From positions 3,968,001 through 4,032,000 of the forward strand of contig NZ_CP062941.1 in the NCBI RefSeq assembly GCF_015101885.1: a stretch of DNA of 64,000 nt. Reading direction: 5' to 3'. The stretch's first letter is position 1; each line of letters begins with the position of its first letter. Below, one piece after another: positions 17,955 through 29,292 of this stretch. The position numbers were made by a program, and so were the translations under genes. The notes beneath the pieces are model-generated. The model was not told the DNA's origin and did not search any database. It saw only the letters and a program-made list of their open reading frames with translations. This stretch comes from Massilia litorea. GTDB taxonomy: Bacteria > Pseudomonadota > Gammaproteobacteria > Burkholderiales > Burkholderiaceae_D.

Positions 17955-18043
17955 GGTGGGCTCTGCCCACGCGGTGATACGCGAGGGCTCCGATTTCGTG
18001 CCGGATGATCTCGCGGCAATCTATCACCGCGTGGGCGGAGCCC
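17951..18043. repeat. Dispersed palindromic repeat, long composite form
   Basis: Begins GTAGGGTGGGCTCTGCCCAC, continues through GCGGTGATACGC, then about 40 bases, and ends with the inverted counterpart CTATCACCGCGTGGGC. The same layout, including the internal segment with TTTCGTGCC, recurs at 37693-37823, so this is one mobile or amplified sequence of about 95-130 bp. It lies between convergent genes and overlaps the NRDE stop codon. Confidence 0.8.
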
Positions 18044-18111
18044 GGTGAACCCGTCATCGAGGCCATTGGCCTCGATGACCCCGTACGGTACACCGCCGCT
18101 ACCAACTCGCG

Positions 18112-19008
18112 TTAAAGCTTCGAGCGCAGCATTTCGCGCACGTGCGGCGTCGCCGCATACGGATCCGGCGGATTTTTACCCTGCACGATCGCTTCCATCC
18201 GTTCCTGCACGCCGCCCAGGGCCTGCGGATGCGAATAGATATAGAACTGCCCATCGCGGATCGCATCGAAGGTGATGCGCGAGACGTCGCTTGCCGACAC
18301 CTTGCCCGACTCGACCGCCTTGCTCGTGAGCGCCTGCGCAGCCATCTGGCTGGCGGTGGCGCGCATCTCGGGCTTTAACTCCTCAGGCCGGTTGCGGTGC
18401 GACTGGTGGATCCCGGTCGGCACGAAATATGGGCACAGCACCGAGGCGCCGATCGGGGCGTCGACCAGCTGCAGGTCGTGGTACAGGGTTTCCGACAAGG
18501 ACACCACCGCGTGCTTGGAGACGTTGTAGACCCCCATCGCCGGCGCGTTCAGCAAGCCCGCCATCGAGGCCGTGTTGACGATGTGGCCTTCGTAGTCCGG
18601 GTCGCGCCGCGCGCACTCGAGCATGGCGTGCGTGAAGACCCGCACGCCGTGGATCACGCCCCACAGGTTCACCCCCAGCACCCATTCCCAGTCGGCTTCG
18701 GTGTTTTCCCAGATCAGGCCGCCCGAGCCGACGCCGGCATTGTTGAACACCAGGTGGATGCCGTGGAAGCGGGCAATTGCCGCGTCCGCCAATTCCTGCA
18801 CGTGGGCGCCCTTGCTGACGTCGCAGACCATGGACAGGACTTCCACACCCTGGCCCAGCAATTCGTCGGTGGTGCGCTCGAGCGCGTCCGCCTGGACGTC
18901 GGCCAGCACCAGCTTCATGCCCAGCCCGGCCGCGGTGAGGGCGAATTCACGGCCCAGGCCGCTGCCGGCGCCCGTGATGACGGCTACCTTGCCGCTGAAA
19001 TTTTTCAT
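18112..19008 (-). CDS. SDR family NAD(P)-dependent oxidoreductase
   Basis: A classical short-chain dehydrogenase, 298 residues, with TGAGSGLG cofactor motif, NNAG, catalytic Ser in NTASMAG and YNVSK. The C-terminal extension of about 45 residues is longer than in the usual 250-residue members. It is the last gene of a four-gene minus-strand operon with thiolase, Dabb protein and a second SDR, which suggests oxidation of a hydroxy-acyl or alcohol intermediate in lipid or terpenoid-like breakdown. A strong GGGGGGAG site precedes the ATG. Confidence 0.92.
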   Translation of the reverse strand: MKNFSGKVAVITGAGSGLGREFALTAAGLGMKLVLADVQADALERTTDELLGQGVEVLSMVCDVSKGAHVQELADAAIARFHGIHLVFNNAGVGSGGLIWENTEADWEWVLGVNLWGVIHGVRVFTHAMLECARRDPDYEGHIVNTASMAGLLNAPAMGVYNVSKHAVVSLSETLYHDLQLVDAPIGASVLCPYFVPTGIHQSHRNRPEELKPEMRATASQMAAQALTSKAVESGKVSASDVSRITFDAIRDGQFYIYSHPQALGGVQERMEAIVQGKNPPDPYAATPHVREMLRSKL

Positions 19009-19016
19009 GCTCCCCC

Positions 19017-19799
19017 CTAGACTGCGGACACGCCGCCGTCGACCGCCAGGATCTGGCCCGTGATGTGCTTGCTCGCGTCGGAGGCGAACAGGATCAACGC
19101 GCCCTTCAGGTCTTCGTCGTCGCCCAGGCGGCCGAGCGGCGAACCCTTGGCCAGCCTGTCGACGCCGATCGACTCCAGCACGCCCTTGGTCATTTTAGAC
19201 GGGAAAAAGCCCGGTGCAATCGAGTTGACGGTGATGCCGTGGCGGCCCCATTCGCCGGCCAGGGTGCGGGTGAAATTCACCACGGCGCCCTTCGAGGTGT
19301 TGTAGGCGATCGTCTGCATCGTGCCCGGACCGTTGCCGGCCAGGCCGGCGATGGACGAGATGTTGATGATCTTGCCGTAGTGGCGAGGGATCATCGACAG
19401 CTTGCCGACCGCCTGCGAGACGAGAAAAATGCTGCGCACGTTCAGGTTCATGACCTTGTCCCAGGCTTCCAGCGGGTGGTCCTCGGCCGGGGCGCCCCAG
19501 CTGGCGCCGGCGTTATTGACCAGGATGTCGATCTGGCCGAGGCGGCGCAGTGCTTCCTCGACGAAAGGCTGGACGTTCGCCTCCTTCGACAGGTCGACCG
19601 CGATGGCGGAGGCTTCGATGCCGCGCGCGGCAAGATGCGCCACCGCTTCGTCGAGTTCTTCCTGCTTGCGGGCCGAAATCACGACCCGCGCGCCCTGCTC
19701 GCCTAAGGCCTCGGCCATCTGCAGGCCGAGCCCGCGCGAGCCGCCGGTCACCAGCGCCGTCTTGCCTTGCAAAGAAAAAAGTTCCTGGGGTGTGCGCAT
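19017..19799 (-). CDS. SDR family oxidoreductase
   Basis: A 260-residue classical SDR with ALVTGGSRGLG, NNAGASWG, Ser in INISSIAG, YNTSKGAV and the C-terminal ITGQILAVDGG typical of FabG-like 3-ketoacyl/hydroxyacyl enzymes. It lies eight bases before the next SDR and 30 bases after the Dabb gene. Being in one unit with a thiolase, a role in acyl-CoA 3-hydroxy/3-keto interconversion is likely. GGAG stands seven bases before the ATG. Confidence 0.93.
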   Translation of the reverse strand: MRTPQELFSLQGKTALVTGGSRGLGLQMAEALGEQGARVVISARKQEELDEAVAHLAARGIEASAIAVDLSKEANVQPFVEEALRRLGQIDILVNNAGASWGAPAEDHPLEAWDKVMNLNVRSIFLVSQAVGKLSMIPRHYGKIINISSIAGLAGNGPGTMQTIAYNTSKGAVVNFTRTLAGEWGRHGITVNSIAPGFFPSKMTKGVLESIGVDRLAKGSPLGRLGDDEDLKGALILFASDASKHITGQILAVDGGVSAV

Positions 19800-19829
19800 G
19801 CTGTCTCCGTTCTATTTTTGGTTGGGATA

Positions 19830-20132
19830 TTACACTTCGTAATCCATGCACTGCCGTCCCTCGCGGATGGCCCCGATGAAGGGGACCAGCGCCTTGTGGG
19901 TCGGGTGCACGGCATAGGCATCGAGCGCGGCCTTGTTCTCGAATTCCGAGTACAGGACCACGTCGCAGGTTGCTTCCAGGCCCGGCTGGGCGAGGGTGAC
20001 CTCGAATGTCAGGATGCCGGGGACGATATTCGCGCATTCGTCGAGCCGGCGTTTCATTTCACGGGCATTGGTGAGGCGGTCGGCACCTTCGGCCTCCTCC
20101 TTCAGCTTCCACATGACGATGTGTTTGATCAT
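19830..20132 (-). CDS. Dabb family (stress-responsive alpha/beta barrel) protein
   Basis: A 100-residue dimeric alpha-beta barrel protein starting MIKHIVMWKLKEEAEG, with HPTHKALVPFIGAI near the end, as in the Dabb family. Members include small enzymes and proteins of unknown function expressed under stress. It lies 15 bases after the thiolase and before two SDR genes, so it may act on or carry an intermediate of that pathway; this is inference only. GAGGAAAG precedes the ATG. Confidence 0.9.
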   Translation of the reverse strand: MIKHIVMWKLKEEAEGADRLTNAREMKRRLDECANIVPGILTFEVTLAQPGLEATCDVVLYSEFENKAALDAYAVHPTHKALVPFIGAIREGRQCMDYEV

Positions 20133-20147
20133 TTCTTTCCTCGCTTT

Positions 20148-21326
<1,179 letters not shown>

Positions 21327-21380
21327 GCTGGTCTCCCTCATTGTTGGTGTTTGGACCAAATGAGAATAGCACAATTAAGT

Positions 21381-21388
21381 ACGACCGT
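21381..21388. promoter_or_regulatory. Candidate beta-oxidation operator upstream of thiolase
   Basis: The sequence AAGTACGACCGTTCGC contains ACGACCGT, a near-palindrome ACG-AC-CGT, about 55 bases before the thiolase start. The same octamer stands before fadB and the acyl-CoA ligase. The regulator is unknown; TetR-type repressors use such sites. Confidence 0.45.
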
Positions 21389-21622
21389 TCGCAAATCTTA
21401 TGACCGGCCTCAAGCAGTTTTCGCGATCTTTCGGGAGGCGCCTGCTGTCCAACTAAAAAGAGATGAGTTGGGTCCGCCGCCCGCAAGCGACCTCGTCAAT
21501 AAACTGTAAGTTTCGGGTAAGTTTGGAGCAAGCATGACGTAAGTTTAACGGTCCACACTCCGAGCCAGCTGACGCACACTCGGCTACATCCGACGCATTA
21601 AATTATTATACGGAGACAAAAA

Positions 21623-23323
21623 ATGGCTATCACACCCGGCATGACCGCGGGCGGCAAGGCTGCACCAGCCGCCCAGGGGATGACCAAGGAAGAGCGCAAG
21701 GTCATCTTCGCTTCTTCCCTCGGCACCGTTTTCGAATGGTACGACTTCTACCTCTACGGCTCGCTTGCCGCCATCATCGGCAAACAGTTCTTCCTTGGCG
21801 ATCCCACCACCTCGTTCATCTTCGCCCTGCTCACCTTCGCAGCCGGCTTCATCGTCCGTCCGTTCGGCGCCCTCGTGTTCGGCCGCCTGGGCGACATGAT
21901 CGGCCGCAAATACACCTTCCTCGTCACCATCCTGATCATGGGCGGCTCGACCTTCATCGTCGGCCTGCTGCCGGGCTATGCGACGATCGGCATCGCGGCG
22001 CCGATCATCCTCGTCTCGCTGCGCATCCTGCAGGGCCTGGCCCTGGGCGGCGAATACGGCGGCGCGGCCACCTATGTCGCCGAGCACGCACCCGAAGGCA
22101 AGCGCGGCGCCTTCACCGCCTGGATCCAGACCACCGCGACCATGGGCCTGTTCCTGTCGCTGCTGGTCATCCTCGCCACCCGCACCGCTGTCGGCGAAAC
22201 CGAGTTCGCGGCCTGGGGCTGGCGCATTCCTTTCCTGGTCTCGGTCGCGCTGCTGGGCGTTTCCGTCTGGATCCGCCTGTCGATGAACGAATCGCCGGCC
22301 TTCGCCAAGATGAAGGCGGAAGGCAAGACCTCGAAGGCCCCGCTGTCGGAAGCCTTCCTGAACTGGAAGAACGCCAAGATCGTCATCCTGGCCCTGGTCG
22401 GCCTGACGATGGGCCAGGCCGTGGTCTGGTACACCGGCCAGTTCTACGCCCTGTTCTTCCTGACCCAGACCCTGAAGATCGACGGCCCGACCGCGAATAT
22501 CCTGACCGCCATCGCGCTGCTGCTGGCCACGCCGTTCTTCATCTTCTTCGGCTCGCTGTCGGACAAGATCGGCCGCAAGTGGATCATCCTCGGCGGCTGC
22601 GTCATCGCTGCGGCGACCTACTTCCCGATCTTCAAGGCCATCACCCACTACGGCAACCCTGCCCTCGAACAGGCGATCGCCACCGCGCCGGTCACCGTCG
22701 TCGCCGACCCGGCCACCTGCCACTTCCAGGTCGACCCGACCGGCACCAAGAAATTCCCGTCCTCCTGCGACATCGCCACCCGCATGCTGACCAATGCGTC
22801 GGTGAACTACACCACCGTCCCCGCCCCGGCCGGCTCGGTCGCGCAGGTCAAGGTCGGCGACAAGGTGCTGCAGTCGTTCAACGCGACCATGACGCCGGAT
22901 AACATCGACTTCGACAAGGACAGCAAGGCCCGCGAAGCCGCGCTGAAGAAAGAAGTGGCCGGCACCCTGAAGGCCGCCGGTTATCCCGAGAAGGCCGACC
23001 CGGCACGCGTCAACAAGCCGATGGTCGTGCTGCTGCTGTTCATCCTGGTGCTCTACGTGACCATGGTCTACGGCCCGATCGCGGCCATGCTGGTCGAGAT
23101 GTTCCCGACCCGCATCCGCTACAGCTCGATGTCCCTGCCTTACCACATCGGTAACGGCTGGTTCGGCGGCCTGCTGCCGACCATCTCGTTCGCCCTGGTG
23201 GCCGCCAACGGCAATATCTACTATGGCCTCTGGTACCCGATCATCATCGCCCTCATCACCGTCGTGATCGGTGCGATCTTCGTTCGCGAAACCAAGGACA
23301 ACAACATCTACGCCGCCGACTGA
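21623..23323 (+). CDS. MFS transporter, metabolite:H+ symporter (MHS) family, with large periplasmic loop
   Basis: A 566-residue proton symporter of the MHS group (relatives carry citrate, alpha-ketoglutarate, shikimate or proline/betaine). Family signs are GTVFEWYDFYLYG in helix 1, RPFGALVFGRLGDMIGRK and LGGEYGGAATYVAEHAP. It is about 120 residues longer than usual because of an insertion at about 342-464 between helices 9 and 10, placed outside the cytoplasm, with two cysteines (366, 382) that might form a disulfide. The substrate is unknown. GGAGA precedes the ATG and a bidirectional terminator follows. It is divergent from the thiolase operon, which hints at an organic-acid or acyl substrate. 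Confidence 0.92.
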   Translation: MAITPGMTAGGKAAPAAQGMTKEERKVIFASSLGTVFEWYDFYLYGSLAAIIGKQFFLGDPTTSFIFALLTFAAGFIVRPFGALVFGRLGDMIGRKYTFLVTILIMGGSTFIVGLLPGYATIGIAAPIILVSLRILQGLALGGEYGGAATYVAEHAPEGKRGAFTAWIQTTATMGLFLSLLVILATRTAVGETEFAAWGWRIPFLVSVALLGVSVWIRLSMNESPAFAKMKAEGKTSKAPLSEAFLNWKNAKIVILALVGLTMGQAVVWYTGQFYALFFLTQTLKIDGPTANILTAIALLLATPFFIFFGSLSDKIGRKWIILGGCVIAAATYFPIFKAITHYGNPALEQAIATAPVTVVADPATCHFQVDPTGTKKFPSSCDIATRMLTNASVNYTTVPAPAGSVAQVKVGDKVLQSFNATMTPDNIDFDKDSKAREAALKKEVAGTLKAAGYPEKADPARVNKPMVVLLLFILVLYVTMVYGPIAAMLVEMFPTRIRYSSMSLPYHIGNGWFGGLLPTISFALVAANGNIYYGLWYPIIIALITVVIGAIFVRETKDNNIYAAD

Positions 23324-23345
23324 GCGCAAGCACGGCCGGAAACTG

Positions 23346-23378
23346 AAAATGCCGCTGGAGACAGCGGCATTTTTTTTG
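23346..23378. terminator. Bidirectional intrinsic terminator
   Basis: Stem AATGCCGCTG / CAGCGGCATT around loop GAGA, with eight T on the plus side and an A run on the other. It separates the convergent MHS transporter and regulator genes. Confidence 0.9.
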
Positions 23379-23381
23379 ATC

Positions 23382-24005
23382 CTAGGCGCGTTCGCTCACC
23401 AGGTAGGTACAGCGCCGCGCGCCCTCGAGCTGGTGCTCGATGCGCACGACGGCCGTCCCGGCACCGAGGACGCGGCGGAATACCTCGAGTTCCGAGCGGC
23501 AGAACTCCCCGCAGGCCCGGGCCGCAGTGCCGATGGGACAGTGGTTCTCGTGCAGGAGAACGCTGCCGTCGACCCGCGGCTCGGTCTCGGCCATATAGCC
23601 GTCGAGGGTACGGGCCGCGGCCAGCGCCGCCACCCGCTGGTCGAGGGTCGCGGCGCCGGCCATCCGTTCGCGGTAGGCCAGCTCGCCCGCATGCGCGCGT
23701 ACGGCAATCAGCTTTTCCAGGCCGCTTTCGCCGAACAGCGTGCGCACGTCCTGGATCAGGTCCAGCGTCAGTTCCGCATGGCGGTCGGGGAAGCGCGCAT
23801 GGCCGCTGTCGGACAGCAGCCAGCGCCGCACCGGCCGCCCGACCTTGCCGGGGCTGTCCTGGAAGCGCACCAGCCCGTCCTCCACCGCCGCTTCCAGCTG
23901 GCGCCGCACGCCCATCGCCGTCAAGCCCATCAGTCCAGCCAGCGACTGGGCCGTTTGCGGACCACGCGTCTTGAGCAGCATCAGGATCTGGTCATAGGTG
24001 TTCAT
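23382..24005 (-). CDS. Winged-helix transcriptional regulator with cysteine cluster (SufR/COG2345-like)
   Basis: A 207-residue regulator with an N-terminal winged helix (about 5-75; QTAQSLAGLMGLTAMGVRRQLEAAVEDGLV). A C-terminal domain carries four cysteines: Cys156, Cys165, Cys169 and Cys199. SufR-type regulators use a similar four-cysteine set to bind an Fe-S cluster, so redox or iron sensing is plausible. Its ATG overlaps the stop of the upstream MFS gene (ATGA), so the two are co-translated and it probably regulates the transporter, perhaps through the palindrome at 25272-25299. Confidence 0.85.
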   Translation of the reverse strand: MNTYDQILMLLKTRGPQTAQSLAGLMGLTAMGVRRQLEAAVEDGLVRFQDSPGKVGRPVRRWLLSDSGHARFPDRHAELTLDLIQDVRTLFGESGLEKLIAVRAHAGELAYRERMAGAATLDQRVAALAAARTLDGYMAETEPRVDGSVLLHENHCPIGTAARACGEFCRSELEVFRRVLGAGTAVVRIEHQLEGARRCTYLVSERA

Positions 24006-25246
24006 CGCAGCTCCCTTGTTGTGTCGGCGCGGATGCCGACCGCGCGCGCACTCCAGCTGCGCATCGCCAGTGCGGCGGCGACGGCCATGGCCCCGCCGAC
24101 CACCAGCACGATGCGGGTATCGACCAGCGCCAGCAGCCCGCCCGCCAGCGCCATCACGATATTGGCCAGGCAAAAGGTCGTCGACAGCAGGCCCATGACC
24201 GCACCCTGGCCGTGGCTGGCGAATTGGTCGGCGGCCCAGCCCTGCACGGTCGCGTTGTAATAGGCATGCGGCAAGCCGAACAGCACGATCGCCGCCAGCC
24301 CGACGCCGAGGTTGCCGAAGCCGACCGCCAGGATGGCGAGCGCGGCCAACCCGGCCTGGAGGCTGGCGCGGCGGCGCGGGTCCGCCGTGCTGGCGCGGCC
24401 GGCGAACAGCGCGGCAAACGTCATCAGCGCGCACATGCCCATGTTGACGAAGGCGATCTGGCGCACGTCGTAGCCGCCGACGTCGACCAGCCACAGCGGA
24501 AAGAATTCGTAGAAGGCGGCCACGCCGCAGGCATAGGCGAAGTGCACCGAAAAGAGCGTGCGCAGCGGCGGCTGGCGCAGCAGGGTGAAGGCATGGCGTT
24601 CGCGCGCCACCGACCACCAGCGCTGCCCCAGCGTCGGGCCTGCCGCTTCGCGCTCCAGCGCCATCGCAACGAGGGCGGCGCCCAGCAGCAAGGCGCCGGC
24701 GGCAATCGAAAACGGCAGCGTGATCGAGAAGCCGACCGTCAAACCGGCGAGCAGCGGGCCGAACAGCCAGCCGAGATGGAAAGCGCCGTTCAGCCAGGAC
24801 AGCGCATGGTTGCGCAGCCCGCCCGTCAGCCTTTCCGCCAGCATGGCACGCATGATCGCCCCGTTCCCCTCGAGCAGGCCGGTGGCGAAGCGAGCCAGCA
24901 GGAACAGCGGGAAGGATTCGGTGACGAGGGCCGCGGCCGTGAGCGCATGGCCGACGGCGCCGCCGATGGCCGTCGTCAGCAGGATACGGCGGCGCCCGAA
25001 GCGGTCCGAGACCGCGCCCAGCACCGCGCTGCCGATCAGGAGACCGAGCGGATTGACCATCAGGGCGATCCCCAGCAGCAGTTTCGGCGGCAGGCCGAGG
25101 AAGGAAGTCAGCGCGCTCCCGGTGTCGTTGCCGAACAGCGGCGCCAGGATCGGGTAAGGCAGGGAGGCGCCCGTCGTCGACAGCAGCCCCAGCAGGCAGG
25201 CGCTCGCGATCAGCAGGGCGTTCTTCGTAGGCACATGAGAGCTCAT
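24002..25246 (-). CDS. MFS transporter
   Basis: A 414-residue major facilitator with twelve predicted helices, related to sugar/drug antiporters; GAVSDRFGRRRILL is the loop 2-3 signature. The arrangement with a co-translated SufR-like regulator suggests efflux of an oxidant or metal-linked compound, but no substrate can be named. ATG at 25246 is chosen; a TTG nine codons upstream also keeps the frame but lies within the palindromic promoter region. Confidence 0.88.
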   Translation of the reverse strand: MSSHVPTKNALLIASACLLGLLSTTGASLPYPILAPLFGNDTGSALTSFLGLPPKLLLGIALMVNPLGLLIGSAVLGAVSDRFGRRRILLTTAIGGAVGHALTAAALVTESFPLFLLARFATGLLEGNGAIMRAMLAERLTGGLRNHALSWLNGAFHLGWLFGPLLAGLTVGFSITLPFSIAAGALLLGAALVAMALEREAAGPTLGQRWWSVARERHAFTLLRQPPLRTLFSVHFAYACGVAAFYEFFPLWLVDVGGYDVRQIAFVNMGMCALMTFAALFAGRASTADPRRRASLQAGLAALAILAVGFGNLGVGLAAIVLFGLPHAYYNATVQGWAADQFASHGQGAVMGLLSTTFCLANIVMALAGGLLALVDTRIVLVVGGAMAVAAALAMRSWSARAVGIRADTTRELR

Positions 25247-25271
25247 GCGCCCATTCTGATCCCGGCTCGAC

Positions 25272-25299
25272 AATAAGTAAACGAAAACGTTTATTTATT
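25272..25299. promoter_or_regulatory. AT-rich palindrome, candidate operator of MFS-regulator operon
   Basis: AATAAGTAAACG, spacer AAAA, then CGTTTATTTATT: eleven of twelve positions pair. It lies 26 bases before the MFS start codon and is the only AT-rich block there, so it probably combines promoter and operator for the autoregulated pair. Confidence 0.6.
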
Positions 25300-25357
25300 C
25301 ACCAACGAGGCCGCCACCTGCGTCGAACATGGCTGCGACTGCGACGAATGTTCCCGA

Positions 25358-25469
25358 AACGAAAAGGCGCTGTTCGCGTCAAGTGTGGAAAATGTCGAGC
25401 TCCACTCGTCCTGCGGACCGCGGCCGTTCAAAGCGATCCCACACTTAACGAGAACAGCGCCAACGAAAA
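25358..25469. mobile_element. MITE-like element, 96 bp, with 8-bp target duplication
   Basis: The element itself is 25366-25461. Its 23-bp terminal inverted repeats begin GGCGCTGTTC and end AAGTGTGG, with 21 of 23 positions matching. It is flanked by perfect direct repeats AACGAAAA at 25358-25365 and 25462-25469. It has no ORF. An 8-bp duplication and terminal GG fit several insertion-sequence families (IS256, IS6, ISL3 and IS66 all make about 8 bp), so a parent family cannot be fixed. The right duplication overlaps the U-tract of the fadB terminator. Confidence 0.85.
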
Positions 25470-25496
25470 ACGCCGCTGGAATCCAGCGGCGTTTCG
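25466..25496 (-). terminator. Intrinsic terminator of the fadB-type gene
   Basis: On the minus strand: stem CGAAACGCCGCTGG/CCAGCGGCG with loop ATTC, then TTTTTCG. The T tract overlaps the target duplication of the MITE-like element. Confidence 0.85.
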
Positions 25497-25518
25497 GGTC
25501 GACGAGCAGCCGGCAGGC

Positions 25519-27606
<2,088 letters not shown>

Positions 27607-27674
27607 GTCTCTTCCTTTTGTAATAGATGAACCCGTTGGTTGAACCGGCACTTTTAACTATAACGCAAAAAAGT

Positions 27675-27682
27675 ACGGTCGT
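27675..27682. promoter_or_regulatory. Candidate beta-oxidation operator upstream of fadB
   Basis: On the minus strand AAGACGACCGTACTT; the core ACGACCGT is flanked by AAG and ACTT, giving a better palindrome than at the thiolase. It is 69 bases from the start codon. Confidence 0.45.
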
Positions 27683-27798
27683 CTTATTTCTTCGGGCCCG
27701 ATCGCGCTCTTTTTTACGCGCTTTTTTTGCTGTGTCAGAATGCGACCCGCAAGCCGCCTGCGCAGACCTGCCGCCGGCGGCCGACTTCGGAGAACACG

Positions 27799-28557
27799 AT
27801 GGAAAAACTGATCGCGCAACTGCTGCGCCTGTACCTGGTCCCCGGCCAGCTCGCCCCGGAACTCCTGCGGCAACACCTGCTGGGACAAGTCACGCTCCCG
27901 CTGTCCCTGCCTGCCGGCGGCGAGACGCGCGCCCTCATCCTCGATTTCGACAAGGCGAAGGGCGACGCGGACGGGGACCACTGGACGCGCCTGTGCGCAG
28001 TCGCCCAGGCCCTGCAGGCGGATTACGGTTTCCCGGCGCCGGGCGTGAGCATTTCCGCCGATGCCGGTTTTCGCCTGTGGCTGTCATTCGAGGTCCCGGT
28101 GCCGGCGGCCGAGGCCCAGCGCTTCCTGGAGCAGCTGCGCGACACCGCCTTTCCCGAACTGGCCGTCGCGCCCGATGCCGTCGACCGTCCGGTCGCCCTG
28201 CCGCCCTGCCTGGACCCGGCGTCCGGCCGCTGGTCCGCCTTCATCCACCCCGGCATGGGCGCCTCCTTCGCCGACGAGCCGGGACTGGAGATGGCGCCGC
28301 CGCCGCTGGCCCAGGCCGCTTTCCTGGAACAGCTCGAGACCATCGGCGCCGACCAGTTCAACGCTGCCCTCTGGTCCCTGCAGCCGGCGCCCGTTGGCGC
28401 GCCGCTTGCGCCGAGCGAGCCGGCCGCGCAGGCTGCAAGCGCCCCAGGCGAACTCCTGCTGCGCGACGCTACCCTCGAAGACATCGTGCGCCACCTGCAT
28501 GCGCGCAATATCGAGCCGACCTTCCGCCACCTGATTCCCGCTCACAGTCCTCGCTGA
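27799..28557 (+). CDS. Primase-polymerase-like (AEP-like) small protein of unknown function
   Basis: A 252-residue protein that I do not recognise as a named gene. Residues 46-180 follow the pattern of archaeo-eukaryotic primase domains of the TOTE type: a DFD motif (49-51, after ALIL), HWTRLCAVAQALQ, then SADAGFRLWLSFEVPVPAAEAQRFL where the family has S..G.GxHLW.FF..PVPA..AR, then VALPP...SGRWSAFIHP. The motif II His is Arg (FRLW), so polymerase activity is doubtful. This assignment rests on remembered motif patterns and needs a profile search. The start at 27799 has GGAGAA upstream. It is not clearly linked to the next gene, about 120 bases away. Confidence 0.6.
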   Translation: MEKLIAQLLRLYLVPGQLAPELLRQHLLGQVTLPLSLPAGGETRALILDFDKAKGDADGDHWTRLCAVAQALQADYGFPAPGVSISADAGFRLWLSFEVPVPAAEAQRFLEQLRDTAFPELAVAPDAVDRPVALPPCLDPASGRWSAFIHPGMGASFADEPGLEMAPPPLAQAAFLEQLETIGADQFNAALWSLQPAPVGAPLAPSEPAAQAASAPGELLLRDATLEDIVRHLHARNIEPTFRHLIPAHSPR

Positions 28558-28677
28558 GCCAGTCCGGGAGCGGCGTTCGGGCCACAGGTCCGGACGCCGT
28601 GCGGCGCGCCCCTCCCTGCGGGTGTATCCTTGTCGCATGGAGCGCCTCCATGGGCTCGCCACTACAAGGAGCACCAC

Positions 28678-29274
28678 ATGGCGGAGGCGAAACGGCATGT
28701 TTGTCTCGGGTTCACGGAAGAGCTTTATCCGGAGGGGACCCATATCTGCTACCTGTACAACAGCGACGAGGAGCGCAGGCGCATCCTGCCCCAGTTTGCG
28801 CGCCAGGCCCTGCTCCAGAACGAAGCCTTCGGCTACCTGGCCGACGTGCCCACGCGCGCAGACCTGCCGGAGGCCATGGCGCGGCTCGACCTGGCCGGGG
28901 CGCTGACGGGCTCGCCATCCCAGGTCGAACTGGCGACCTCGATGGAAGGCTATTATCCCGGCGGCAGCTTCGACCCCGAGGGGATGCTGGCCCGTTTGCG
29001 CAATAAATACGTCGCCTCGCTGGCCGCCGGCCTGGCCGGGGCGCGTGTCGCCGGCGAAATGGACTGGGCGCTGCGCGGGGTGCCCGGCACCGACCGCATC
29101 ATCGAATGCGAGTCGCGCATCAACGAGCTGGTCAAGGAAGCACCGATCACCGTGATGTGCCAGTACGACCTGCGCAAATTCGACGGCGCCATGATGTTCG
29201 ACGTCATGAATGTGCATCCGGTCATGATCGTCGGCGGCCATATCCTGCGCAATCCCTTCTACAGCCAGATCTGA
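28678..29274 (+). CDS. MEDS-domain sensory protein
   Basis: A 198-residue protein that fits the MEDS (methanogen/methylotroph DcmR sensory) domain: HICYLYNSDEERRRILPQFARQALLQNEAFGYLAD near the start and MCQYDLRKFDGAMMFDVMNVHPVMIVGG near the end. MEDS domains are thought to bind small hydrocarbon-type ligands and often precede signalling outputs. Here the output is probably the next gene, a GGDEF-EAL protein 18 bases downstream. AAGGAG before the ATG at 28678 decides the start over an in-frame ATG 16 codons upstream. Confidence 0.85.
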   Translation: MAEAKRHVCLGFTEELYPEGTHICYLYNSDEERRRILPQFARQALLQNEAFGYLADVPTRADLPEAMARLDLAGALTGSPSQVELATSMEGYYPGGSFDPEGMLARLRNKYVASLAAGLAGARVAGEMDWALRGVPGTDRIIECESRINELVKEAPITVMCQYDLRKFDGAMMFDVMNVHPVMIVGGHILRNPFYSQI

Positions 29275-29292
29275 GCCGATGGATACGAGCCG

